The notes beneath the pieces are model-generated. The model did no database searches. It was not told the origin of the DNA and saw only the letters and a list, made by a program, of their open reading frames with translations. Shown in pieces: positions 56,456 through 63,529 of a stretch of 64,000 bases of DNA. Each line of letters begins with the position of its first letter. The stretch's first letter is position 1. The position numbers and the translations under genes were made by a program. The stretch is from JAXLVB01 sp046329195 (GTDB lineage: Bacteria; Bacteroidota; Bacteroidia; Cytophagales; Spirosomataceae): positions 62,001-126,000 of the forward strand of contig JAXLVB010000002.1 of the NCBI GenBank assembly GCA_046329195.1, written 5' to 3'.

Positions 56456-57528
56456 TCCTTGTTTCTTGAAGGATATGGCAACCCTTTTATTTTAATCAAA
56501 GTAAAGGATTCACCAGAAGCAAATATTTTGTCAAGTTCTTCTTTGTTTCTAATTATGTCTATGTTTTTTTTAAAAACATTTTCTGGAGCAATAATACTTA
56601 TATTGTCATCAAAAAACATTCTTCTTTTTGAAAGACTTTCTTTCATAAGAGAAATATTTTTCACAAATGGTCTTGGGAAACGAGCGGTAACTTTTTGTTG
56701 AAATTCACTTTTTAAATTATCAGGAATGTAATTTTCTTCTATATAAGAGGCATCTATTACGCCAGTAGTGTTAAGATTATAGTGAGATTTAATAAAACTC
56801 AAAAGGTCTTCTTGCTCTTCTTCTTTGGTGTTTTCCTTTAAAAATTCCACGAATAAATTATAGAATATTTTCGTCTTGATTGGGGCATTATTATCAATGC
56901 TTAATCCCAAAAAATCTTGATAAAAATATTCGGCTGGCTCTAACTTATCACTTGACGAAAAATAATAATCAAACAGAATACAACCATATTCATCATTAGG
57001 ATAAGTTTTATCTAATGTGCTATTCTCAAATAAAATACCAATTTTATAAAATTTGATAGCAGGGGATAGGAACAAATCCTTAACCAGTTCTAAGTTTTTC
57101 TTATCATTTGAAGTCCGAAGGGCTTCTTGTAACTCTGCTTTTACAATAATGACCACACTCTTTTTGTCGTCTGATATTGCATCAACAATGAGTAAGTATG
57201 AATCAGGAATATTTATCACCGTTTGTTTTTCTGCAAGTCTTACAGCAATTCTTCCACTTTGTTTTATAAAATCTTCATCAGAAATATGTCTAAGATTTTT
57301 TGCAATATCAAAAAAAGAACCGCTGGTCGAATCGGCAATTTCCAATTCAAGTGCTTTACTACCTTTATTACAAGCCTCAGCTATTCTTTCAATTATTTTA
57401 CTCTTTACTTCTTCGTTTGTAGATATTAATTCATGGCTTAATTCAAATTCAGAACATTCTTGATTTCTTTTCTTTTGAAAGACTTTATGGACAATAAGAC
57501 GATGAATCGTTATAGCTGAGAAATTCAT
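56452..57528 (-). CDS. Nucleoid-associated protein (NA37/YejK-like)
   Basis: A 358-aa protein with the layout of the 37-kDa nucleoid-associated family: N-terminal AITIHRLIVHKV, central SYLLIVDAISDDKKSVVIIV, then AEYFYQDFLGLSID and a C-terminal ITL-type end (FTLIKIKGLPY). The E. coli relative YejK binds nucleoid DNA; no enzymatic role is known. Here it is the first gene of a two-gene operon, with the alarmone synthetase start overlapping its stop by 4 bases. It could sense invading DNA and control the partner, but this is inference. The family call rests on architecture more than on sequence identity. Confidence 0.65.
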   Translation of the reverse strand: MNFSAITIHRLIVHKVFQKKRNQECSEFELSHELISTNEEVKSKIIERIAEACNKGSKALELEIADSTSGSFFDIAKNLRHISDEDFIKQSGRIAVRLAEKQTVINIPDSYLLIVDAISDDKKSVVIIVKAELQEALRTSNDKKNLELVKDLFLSPAIKFYKIGILFENSTLDKTYPNDEYGCILFDYYFSSSDKLEPAEYFYQDFLGLSIDNNAPIKTKIFYNLFVEFLKENTKEEEQEDLLSFIKSHYNLNTTGVIDASYIEENYIPDNLKSEFQQKVTARFPRPFVKNISLMKESLSKRRMFFDDNISIIAPENVFKKNIDIIRNKEELDKIFASGESFTLIKIKGLPYPSRNKE

Positions 57529-58017
57529 TAGGCTTGTATTTTAGGTTAAACACTTAAAAACGCTTTTTTACTTTTCAAATTCAGATAGGTATGGTAGCTG
57601 TGCAAGCTACAAAAAAAAGATATTTGCTACATCAAAAACTTATTGAACGGCAAAAAAATACCCATTACAAGTGTTTCTTGTTATGGGATTGGCTTTCGGG
57701 TAACTCAAAAGCAATAATAAGTTTAACCGATTTGCTTTCAGGGAAATACAAAAAATAGAAGGTGAGTTTCTAATCTTGGCTCTTGGGAATAATTTTAGGA
57801 AAATGGTAGCCAAAGAGTCTAATTCCTTCCCAATTAGGTTTAAATCTCAAGGATTAGTTCATAGTATCATGCTTAACGTAGAATTAGAAACTTTAAGTCG
57901 TTCATCATTCAGCAAAAGAAATATTCTACCCAACAAAATGGCTTTAGAAAAATGGCTATATAAAAAGAGCTACCCTTTACATTTTCTTTATCTATTATTA
58001 TTACGAGAGTAATTCAA
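57529..58017. other. Gap inside the transposon with one possible small ORF
   Basis: This 489-base stretch lies between the NA37-type gene and the transposase. It holds an ATG-started frame at 57591-57758 on the + strand (see next entry) and other short frames without clear start codons. It may be the remains of a lost gene. No promoter consensus or hairpin with T-run was found. Confidence 0.5.
57591..57758 (+). CDS. Possible small basic protein (55 aa) or gene remnant
   Basis: It starts with ATG (MVAVQATKKRYLLHQKL) and continues IERQKNTHYKCFLLWDWLSG before a TAG. The composition is protein-like but the family is unknown, and the frame after the stop is broken by further stops, so it may be the 5' remnant of a longer gene. 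Confidence 0.3.
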   Translation: MVAVQATKKRYLLHQKLIERQKNTHYKCFLLWDWLSGNSKAIISLTDLLSGKYKK

Positions 58018-59013
58018 CTAAGCAACATCCCTTTTCTTCTTCCTTCCCCTACGAATCGGATATACCAGCTTTTTTACGTCGGCAATGGGTTTGTAGGCCA
58101 TCATGTAGTCGTCTTTGTCCACAATGACGGCAGTTTTCATAAAGTCCTCAAAATGATTGGCTTTTACGTGCTGGCGGTTGTAAATGTATTGCGCTTGTAC
58201 CAAGTAAAACGGCAAATACTTTCGGCTTATCACTCGGTATTCGCCCCGTATGCTGTTTTTGACGATTGTCCAAAACCCCTCTATGGTGTTGGTATGTACG
58301 TCACCATCGGAGTATTGCTTTTGGCTATGCTTAATGACCTGTCGGGTTACATACTCGTCAAACTTCTTGTAAGAACTAAAGTCGTCGGTCATCACTATCG
58401 TTTGGTCGTTGATAACCACGTGCCGCTTGAGCATGGCTAACAAATACCGTGAGGTGAGGCGTTCGGCCACCTCCAAAACTACTTTTCCTTTGCGCTGGAC
58501 GATGCCAACAACGGCGGTTTTGTTTGTGCCTCGCCCTCGTTTCTTGTAAAGCGTCGCTACGTCCACTACGCTATCGTTGAGTGCTTTGCGCTTACGTGGC
58601 TTGCCTCCCACGTAGGTTTCGTCCATTTCTACTACGTCTTGCAAAGTAATGTCGGGGTCTATCATGGCGCATCGGATACGCATGGCCATGTACCATGCGG
58701 TTTTGTAGGTGCAACCTAAGTTGCGCTCCAACTGTTTGGCTGAGTATCCTTGTTTGGCGTTAAGGATTAGAAAGATGGCTCTAAACCAGTCGTCGAGTGG
58801 GTAAGGCGAGCGTTCAAATATGGTATCGGTAGTTACTCTGAATCTTGCCTTGCAGTGGTTGCAAGCGTAACGGTCTTCACCTTCGTTGAACCGCACATTC
58901 GATGACTTACAGCGTACACAGGTTACTACTCCTGACGGCCACCGAAGTTGGTGCAAGTATTTCTTGCATTTGGCTTCGGTATTGAACCGTCGGGATAACT
59001 CTTTTAAGGTCAT
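58018..59013 (-). CDS. IS1595-family (ISXO2-like) transposase
   Basis: A 331-aa protein. An N-terminal zinc ribbon (Cys32, Cys35, Cys51, Cys54) precedes an ISXO2-like DDE-type catalytic domain: Asp131 (MDETYVGGK), Asp210 (VMTDDFSSY) and a third position in NTIEGFW (Asn242/Glu245). The C-terminus is basic (RRGRKKKR). The length is normal and the gene intact, so the transposon may still be mobile. It is 81 bases from the right terminal repeat. Confidence 0.95.
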   Translation of the reverse strand: MTLKELSRRFNTEAKCKKYLHQLRWPSGVVTCVRCKSSNVRFNEGEDRYACNHCKARFRVTTDTIFERSPYPLDDWFRAIFLILNAKQGYSAKQLERNLGCTYKTAWYMAMRIRCAMIDPDITLQDVVEMDETYVGGKPRKRKALNDSVVDVATLYKKRGRGTNKTAVVGIVQRKGKVVLEVAERLTSRYLLAMLKRHVVINDQTIVMTDDFSSYKKFDEYVTRQVIKHSQKQYSDGDVHTNTIEGFWTIVKNSIRGEYRVISRKYLPFYLVQAQYIYNRQHVKANHFEDFMKTAVIVDKDDYMMAYKPIADVKKLVYPIRRGRKKKRDVA

Positions 59014-59094
59014 GGGTGTTCTTGTTTTTGTCCTATTTACCTACAAGATACGCTAAGTATTTTGAATTTGCTTAATTTTGAGGCAGTTATGTTC

Positions 59095-59122
59095 AAAAAA
59101 ATCCCGCAGAGGGATAAGTGCG
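59095..59122 (-). repeat. Right terminal inverted repeat
   Basis: Read on the - strand it starts CGCACTTATCCC, with a run of seven T at its inner end. One mismatch to the left repeat. Confidence 0.92.
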
Positions 59123-59130
59123 AAATCTTT
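59123..59130. repeat. Right 8-bp target-site duplication
   Basis: AAATCTTT, identical to 49151-49158. Confidence 0.9.
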
Positions 59131-59233
59131 TCGTCCTTGCTATCACATTTTATAAAAAGGTAGTCGGGTTCTGAAACAGTGTTTACGTTTTTGGCATTTT
59201 TTAGCCAATGCCCAACTATCCCCTCAGTATTTT
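59123..59233 (-). pseudogene. Fragment of the LytTR gene on the right side of the transposon
   Basis: The - strand frame reads ENTEGIVGHWLKNAKNVNT and then EPDYLFIKCDSKDEKI, the linker and first strands of a LytTR domain, and runs straight into the transposon at 59122. Together with 48869-49158 it rebuilds one LytTR domain. The receiver part that should precede it is missing: the frame meets a TAA inside the end of the GlxA-type gene, so a second breakpoint lies near 59233. Confidence 0.8.
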
Positions 59234-60214
59234 CTAAAATTTCGCCTCTTTATAATACTTATTTTTATACTCCAAAGGCGAAATACCCGTAAATTTTCTA
59301 AATACTTCTCTAAAAGCCTTTTCGTCAGAGTAGCCGACTTCGTACATCACTTCGTTGATGGTTTTGCGGTTACTTTCAAAGGCTTTTTTGGCGGCTTCAG
59401 TCTTTACTCGCTGCACGTATTCGGTAGGCGTATTGCTGGTAGCTTTGATGAATCGGCGGTCAAAGTTCCTGCGGCTCACATTCAATTGTGCCGATAGTTC
59501 CTCGATACTTATTTTTTTATCCAAATTACTTTCAATGTAGGCTTGTGCTTTCTGTATGGTTTCGTCATCGTGTTTTTTCTGACCTGTAAAAATTGAAAAT
59601 TCCGACTGTGAGTTTCTATCCATTTCTATCTGAAACACCTTTGAGCAATACAATGCCGTATGGCGGTCGTAGTATTTTTCAATCAAATACACCATCAAAT
59701 TGAGAAAAGAATACGCCCCACCATTGGTATAAATACCTTTTTCATCAGTAATCAATCTATCTGTTTCCAATTTGACTTTTGGAAATAGCTGTCTGAAATT
59801 TTCTGCAACCGACCAATGCGTAGAGCAACTCCTACCATCGAGCAGGCCCGTAGCTGCCAATAAAAAAGCCCCAGTGCAAATGGACGCAATTTCAGCCCCA
59901 TTTTTGTATTGTTGCCTTATCCAATCTATCAAATTTTCATTACCTTCTATGGCGAAATCGTACTCATGATTCAATGAAGGCACTATAATCAAATCTGTTT
60001 TAGGAATATCTCTTATATCCACTTGTGGGCGTACACAAATCAAGCCTCCGTTATACGCCACTTCTTTTTCACTACCTGCCAGTTGAATCGAAAAACGTCT
60101 TTTATGCCCCCTGCTTTCCCAAAACTCATTGGCTTTGCTGAATATTTCGTAAGCACCCGAAATGCTGCTTACGTTGTTTTGCCCATTGGGTACGAGTATG
60201 GTCAGATGTTTCAT
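59234..60214 (-). CDS. GlxA-family transcriptional regulator (DJ-1/PfpI plus AraC HTH)
   Basis: A 326-aa protein with an N-terminal class I glutamine-amidotransferase-like (DJ-1/PfpI) domain carrying the Cys in ASICTGAFLLA, and a C-terminal AraC-type DNA-binding domain with two helix-turn-helix motifs (ISIEELSAQLNVSRRNFDRR; INEVMYEVGYSDEKAFREVF). It probably senses a small molecule and regulates the divergent DinB/SRPBCC cluster. Its end overlaps the start of the broken LytTR fragment. Confidence 0.92.
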   Translation of the reverse strand: MKHLTILVPNGQNNVSSISGAYEIFSKANEFWESRGHKRRFSIQLAGSEKEVAYNGGLICVRPQVDIRDIPKTDLIIVPSLNHEYDFAIEGNENLIDWIRQQYKNGAEIASICTGAFLLAATGLLDGRSCSTHWSVAENFRQLFPKVKLETDRLITDEKGIYTNGGAYSFLNLMVYLIEKYYDRHTALYCSKVFQIEMDRNSQSEFSIFTGQKKHDDETIQKAQAYIESNLDKKISIEELSAQLNVSRRNFDRRFIKATSNTPTEYVQRVKTEAAKKAFESNRKTINEVMYEVGYSDEKAFREVFRKFTGISPLEYKNKYYKEAKF

Positions 60215-60227
60215 ATCTTTTTTAAGG

Positions 60228-60258
60228 CAAAATTACATATTTTATTTGTCTAAATCAA
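60228..60258 (-). promoter_or_regulatory. Promoter of the GlxA-type regulator
   Basis: On the - strand, TTG (60258-60256), a 20-base spacer, then TAATTTTG (60235-60228), a full TAnnTTTG match. The ATG is only 13 bases further, so the leader would be very short. Confidence 0.5.
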
Positions 60259-60306
60259 CCTGTTAAAATGTCTATTTTACACCATTTAAAAGTTATTTAT
60301 AGACAA

Positions 60307-60314
60307 TACCTTTG
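60307..60314 (+). promoter_or_regulatory. -7 box upstream of DinB
   Basis: TACCTTTG matches TAnnTTTG, 32 bases before the DinB ATG. No -33 box at the usual distance. It lies in the 132-base divergent region shared with the GlxA-type gene. Confidence 0.4.
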
Positions 60315-60346
60315 TGTCATTATTCACATTTTAAAAAAATACACTG

Positions 60347-60826
60347 ATGGAACAAAAAGAGTTATTTGTAAAAATGATTTTGGACAGATGGAACACATCA
60401 ATAGAAAACTGTACAAAACTACTTCAAAAACTGACTGACGAGCAGCTTGAAAAAGAAGTAGCACCCAACAAAAATAGAGGTATTTATATATTCGGACACC
60501 TCATTGCTGCCCACGATAATGTCATCACGTTACTAAATTTGGGTGAAAAACTATACCCCGAACTCAACGAGCCTTTCCTCATTAATCCCGATAAGGTTAG
60601 CACCGAACTCCCCTCAGTAGAAACATTGAGAGCGTATTGGACAAAGCAATGTGAAGTGTTGCAAGACAAAATAGCGAGTCTATCATCAGACCAATGGTTT
60701 GAAAAACATACGGCTGTTTCGGCAGAAGATTTTGTAAACGAACCACACCGCAATAAACTGAATATTATCATTACGAGAACTACCCATTTGCAATACCATA
60801 TTGGGCAGTTGATTCTTTTAAAATAA
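60347..60826 (+). CDS. DinB-family protein
   Basis: A 159-aa four-helix protein with the spaced His residues of the DinB/YfiT metal site (GHLIAAHDN near 51-58; HLQYHIGQL near the C-terminus). Family members bind metals and many are thiol transferases or of unknown function. First gene of the run to 62600. Confidence 0.85.
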   Translation: MEQKELFVKMILDRWNTSIENCTKLLQKLTDEQLEKEVAPNKNRGIYIFGHLIAAHDNVITLLNLGEKLYPELNEPFLINPDKVSTELPSVETLRAYWTKQCEVLQDKIASLSSDQWFEKHTAVSAEDFVNEPHRNKLNIIITRTTHLQYHIGQLILLK

Positions 60827-60873
60827 AAATGGTAGAAAAATGGGGTTTACCTAACAAATAAAATTTTAAGAAA

Positions 60874-61311
60874 ATGGCAAAAGATTATTCAACATCACTT
60901 TTGGTAGAGCAATCACCAGCAGAGGTATTCACGGCTATAAACAATGCGAGAGCATGGTGGCAAGGCGAATTTGTAGGCAATACCGATACAATCAATGAAG
61001 AGTTTAGCTATGAGGTGTCAGGCGTTCATTTTTCAAAGCAAAAAGTAGTGGAATTGATACCCAACAGCAAAATTGTTTGGTTGGTAACCGAGAGTAATCT
61101 AAGCTTTGTTACGCAGCACAATGAATGGACAAATACGAAATTAGTGTTTGACATTAGCTCTGAAAATGGCAAAACTAATGTACACTTTACGCATCAAGGC
61201 TTAGTACCCGCTTTTGAATGCTACGGTGGCTGTTCTGGTGCATGGGAAGCCCTCATAAATAAAAGCTTATTTAGCTATATCACCACAGGCGAAGGTGTAA
61301 AGGTTTTTTGA
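60874..61311 (+). CDS. SRPBCC (AHSA1-type) domain protein, copy 1
   Basis: A 145-aa single-domain START/Bet v1-like protein (SLLVEQSPAEVFTAINNARAWW; FTHQGLVPAFECYGGCSGAW). The fold binds hydrophobic ligands in a central cavity; the ligand is unknown. It is clearly similar to the next gene, with the same ARAWW/PRAWW start and HxGLVPxxECY core, so the two arose by duplication. Confidence 0.88.
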   Translation: MAKDYSTSLLVEQSPAEVFTAINNARAWWQGEFVGNTDTINEEFSYEVSGVHFSKQKVVELIPNSKIVWLVTESNLSFVTQHNEWTNTKLVFDISSENGKTNVHFTHQGLVPAFECYGGCSGAWEALINKSLFSYITTGEGVKVF

Positions 61312-61333
61312 AAACAATAAAAATAATCATAAA

Positions 61334-61831
61334 ATGACAAGTCAAAATTTTACCACATCCTTTGTGGCAAATAAAACCACAAAAGAAGTCTTCGATGCTA
61401 TTTTGAATCCAAGAGCTTGGTGGTCTCTCGAAATAGAGGGAAATACCAATAAAATAAATGAAGTATTTGACTACCATTTCGAGGATATTCACAGGTGTAA
61501 GGTTAAAATATTAGAGTTATTGCCCAATAAAAAAGTGGTATGGCATATACTTGAAAACGATTTTAATTTCACCAAAGACAAAACAGAATGGGTAAACACC
61601 CAAGTGATTTTTGATATTGAAGAAGTGGAAGATAAAACACAATTAACATTTACCCACGATGGACTTGTACCAGAATATGAATGTTACGAAGCCTGTAATC
61701 AAGGTTGGACACACTACATTCAAAGCAGTTTAAAAAAATATATATCTACTGGTATTGGTGAACCCAACGAAACAAATTCACCACAAACTGATACTGAAAG
61801 AAAACTGAAAGAATTAAAATTAGAAGCATGA
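61334..61831 (+). CDS. SRPBCC domain protein, copy 2
   Basis: A 165-aa paralogue of the preceding gene (NPRAWW; FTHDGLVPEYECYEACNQGW), with an extra Thr/Lys/Glu-rich tail of about 20 residues. It starts 22 bases after copy 1 and overlaps copy 3 by 4 bases, so the three are translated together. Confidence 0.88.
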   Translation: MTSQNFTTSFVANKTTKEVFDAILNPRAWWSLEIEGNTNKINEVFDYHFEDIHRCKVKILELLPNKKVVWHILENDFNFTKDKTEWVNTQVIFDIEEVEDKTQLTFTHDGLVPEYECYEACNQGWTHYIQSSLKKYISTGIGEPNETNSPQTDTERKLKELKLEA

Positions 61832-62232
61832 TAACGATAAAGCACAAATTTGTAATTAAGGCTACGGCAGAAATAATTTTTAATGCCCTTACAACACAAG
61901 AAGGATCAAGTGGCTGGTGGGCAAAACAAACCATTGCAAAACCTGAAATCGGGTTTGTTAATGAATTTACCTTTGGTACTGTAAAAAATGAAATTCAAGT
62001 TGCTGATTTAGTGGTAGATAAAAAAGTAGTTTGGAAAGTTCTGAACGCTGCTCCCGACTGGAATGGCACTACCATTTCATTTGATATTGAAGCAAAAGAA
62101 GATAAAGCCATTCTAAGATTTGCCCATGCCGATTGGCAAACAGACGGAGATTTTTTTGCCGAATGTAACTTTGCCTGGGCTCGGTTTATGATAAGTCTAA
62201 AATCTTATTGCGAAACGGGAACACCATCTTAA
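61828..62232 (+). CDS. SRPBCC domain protein, copy 3
   Basis: A 134-aa protein with the same fold (FVIKATAEIIFNALTTQEG; WWAKQT; ILRFAHADWQTDGDFFAECNF), more distant from copies 1 and 2. Its ATG overlaps the stop of copy 2 (ATGA). Confidence 0.88.
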   Translation: MITIKHKFVIKATAEIIFNALTTQEGSSGWWAKQTIAKPEIGFVNEFTFGTVKNEIQVADLVVDKKVVWKVLNAAPDWNGTTISFDIEAKEDKAILRFAHADWQTDGDFFAECNFAWARFMISLKSYCETGTPS

Positions 62233-62243
62233 AATAATATAAA

Positions 62244-62600
62244 ATGACAACATTACAGATTTCAGAGCGATTTAATGAGCTTGCCCAACAAGAAAAGTGG
62301 TTTGAAATACAAGATGAACTTTTCTCAGACGATGTAATTAGTGTAGAACCAGCACATTCACCCTACTTGAAAAATGCCAAAGGGAAAGAGTTTGTACGAA
62401 AAAAAGGAGAAGAGTGGGTAGGCAAAATCACGGCACTTTATGGGGCTTATACTACTGCTCCCGTGGTGGCTGGCAATCATTTTTCCATAGGCAGGGGCTT
62501 TGATGTTGAAGTGAATGGTATAGGCAGAGTAACCATTGACGAGATAATTGTATATGAAGTAAAAGACGGTAAAATTATCTCAGAGCAATTTTTTTACTAA
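62244..62600 (+). CDS. SnoaL/NTF2-like protein
   Basis: A 118-aa alpha+beta-barrel protein (DELFSDDVISVEPAHSPYLKNAKG; GIGRVTIDEIIVYEVKDGKI). The fold houses small ligands or acts as an isomerase or cyclase; the function is not known. It lies 11 bases after the third SRPBCC gene. Confidence 0.8.
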   Translation: MTTLQISERFNELAQQEKWFEIQDELFSDDVISVEPAHSPYLKNAKGKEFVRKKGEEWVGKITALYGAYTTAPVVAGNHFSIGRGFDVEVNGIGRVTIDEIIVYEVKDGKIISEQFFY

Positions 62601-62690
62601 ACATATTAAGGCAGCTAATGCTTTAATGCAACGCCATTAAATATAATCAAAGCAATTTTTGCCTCCAACAGCTTATATAATTAACAGACT

Positions 62691-62729
62691 TAACCTATCA
62701 AAATTAGGTTATGGGCATTGTTATGCCCA
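62691..62729. repeat. Two tandem hairpins before the dehydrogenase gene
   Basis: TAACCTA/TAGGTTA (62691-62697, 62705-62711) is followed directly by TGGGCAT/ATGCCCA (62712-62718, 62723-62729). They lie 20 bases before ATG 62750. No T-run follows, so termination is unlikely. The role is unknown; a message-processing or regulatory site is possible. Confidence 0.5.
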
Positions 62730-62749
62730 CAAATTAAAAAAATCAAAAA

Positions 62750-63523
62750 ATGAAACTCAATAATCGTACAATACTCATTACAGGAGGCTCGGCAGGCATA
62801 GGTTTAGCCTTTGCCCTCAAATTTTTAGAATTGGGTAATGAAGTTATCATCACAGGTAGAAGGCAATCTGTATTGGATGAGGTTAAAAAAAATCACCCAA
62901 AACTGCATACTATACAAAGCGACGTAGCTGATTCTGAACAAATTGCAGCACTTGCCAAACAAGTGAAAGCTCAATTTCCAAAATTGGATGTGCTGATTAA
63001 CAATGCAGGTATGTCGTTGTATAAAAACCTTACTAACTCTATTGAAAATTTGGAAGGTCTCACCGCCGAAATGAATACCAACGTAGGAGGTGTTATCCGA
63101 ATGACCTCTGCTTTTATTGATGTGCTAAAAGAAAATAATGGTACTTTAATAAATGTTTCTTCGGCATTAGCCTTTGTACCCATGCCCTGTATTCCTATTT
63201 ATTGTGCTACAAAAGCAGCGATACATTCTTATACACAATCGCTTCGGTTTCAATTAGAAGATACTAACGTTGAAGTAATAGAAATAATGCCACCTGCGGT
63301 AAGTACCGACATGACGGTGGATTTAGCAGAAACAAACGATGTGAAGATGATTTCTGCTGACGAGTTGGTAAAACAAACTTTTGCTGATTTGAAAACGGGT
63401 AAAACTGAAATTCTACCAGGACAATCAAGCCAATTGGCATTTATGCGAAGACTTGCCTCTAATTTTATCAATAAACAACTATGGAAAGCCTCCAAAATTT
63501 TAGTACCCAACATTTCAAATTAA
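62750..63523 (+). CDS. Short-chain dehydrogenase/reductase
   Basis: A 257-aa classical SDR: the nucleotide loop GGSAGIGLA at the N-terminus, NNAG, the catalytic Ser (INVSSALAF) and YCATK (Tyr/Lys). It resembles DltE-type oxidoreductases. The substrate is unknown. The next gene starts 6 bases downstream. Confidence 0.9.
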   Translation: MKLNNRTILITGGSAGIGLAFALKFLELGNEVIITGRRQSVLDEVKKNHPKLHTIQSDVADSEQIAALAKQVKAQFPKLDVLINNAGMSLYKNLTNSIENLEGLTAEMNTNVGGVIRMTSAFIDVLKENNGTLINVSSALAFVPMPCIPIYCATKAAIHSYTQSLRFQLEDTNVEVIEIMPPAVSTDMTVDLAETNDVKMISADELVKQTFADLKTGKTEILPGQSSQLAFMRRLASNFINKQLWKASKILVPNISN

Positions 63524-63529
63524 AAGCTG

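Larger units (their letters stand above)
49159..59122. mobile_element. IS1595-type transposon carrying a defence-like cargo (9,964 bp)
   Basis: It is bounded by 28-bp inverted repeats (27 of 28 identical) and an 8-bp direct duplication, and encodes one IS1595/ISXO2-like transposase near its right end. No second copy of the terminal repeat lies next to the transposase, so the cargo is inside a single repeat pair and moves as one unit; it is not a composite of two IS copies. Cargo in order: Fic, type IIG R-M, unknown small protein plus DUF1828/1829, alarmone synthetase plus NA37-type protein. The region 54-58 kb is visibly more AT-rich than the flanks, pointing to a different origin. Confidence 0.9.

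Noticed and set aside
57529..59122. The transposase as a separate IS copy beside an unrelated island
   Set aside because: No copy of the terminal repeat lies to the left of the transposase; the only matching ends are at 49159 and 59122.
62600..62750. Integron attC site before the SDR gene (GTTATGGGC...GTTATGCCC)
   Set aside because: Only one such site is seen, the left half lacks a clear RYYYAAC partner, and there is no integrase; neighbouring small genes are closely spaced operon-style without attC between them.
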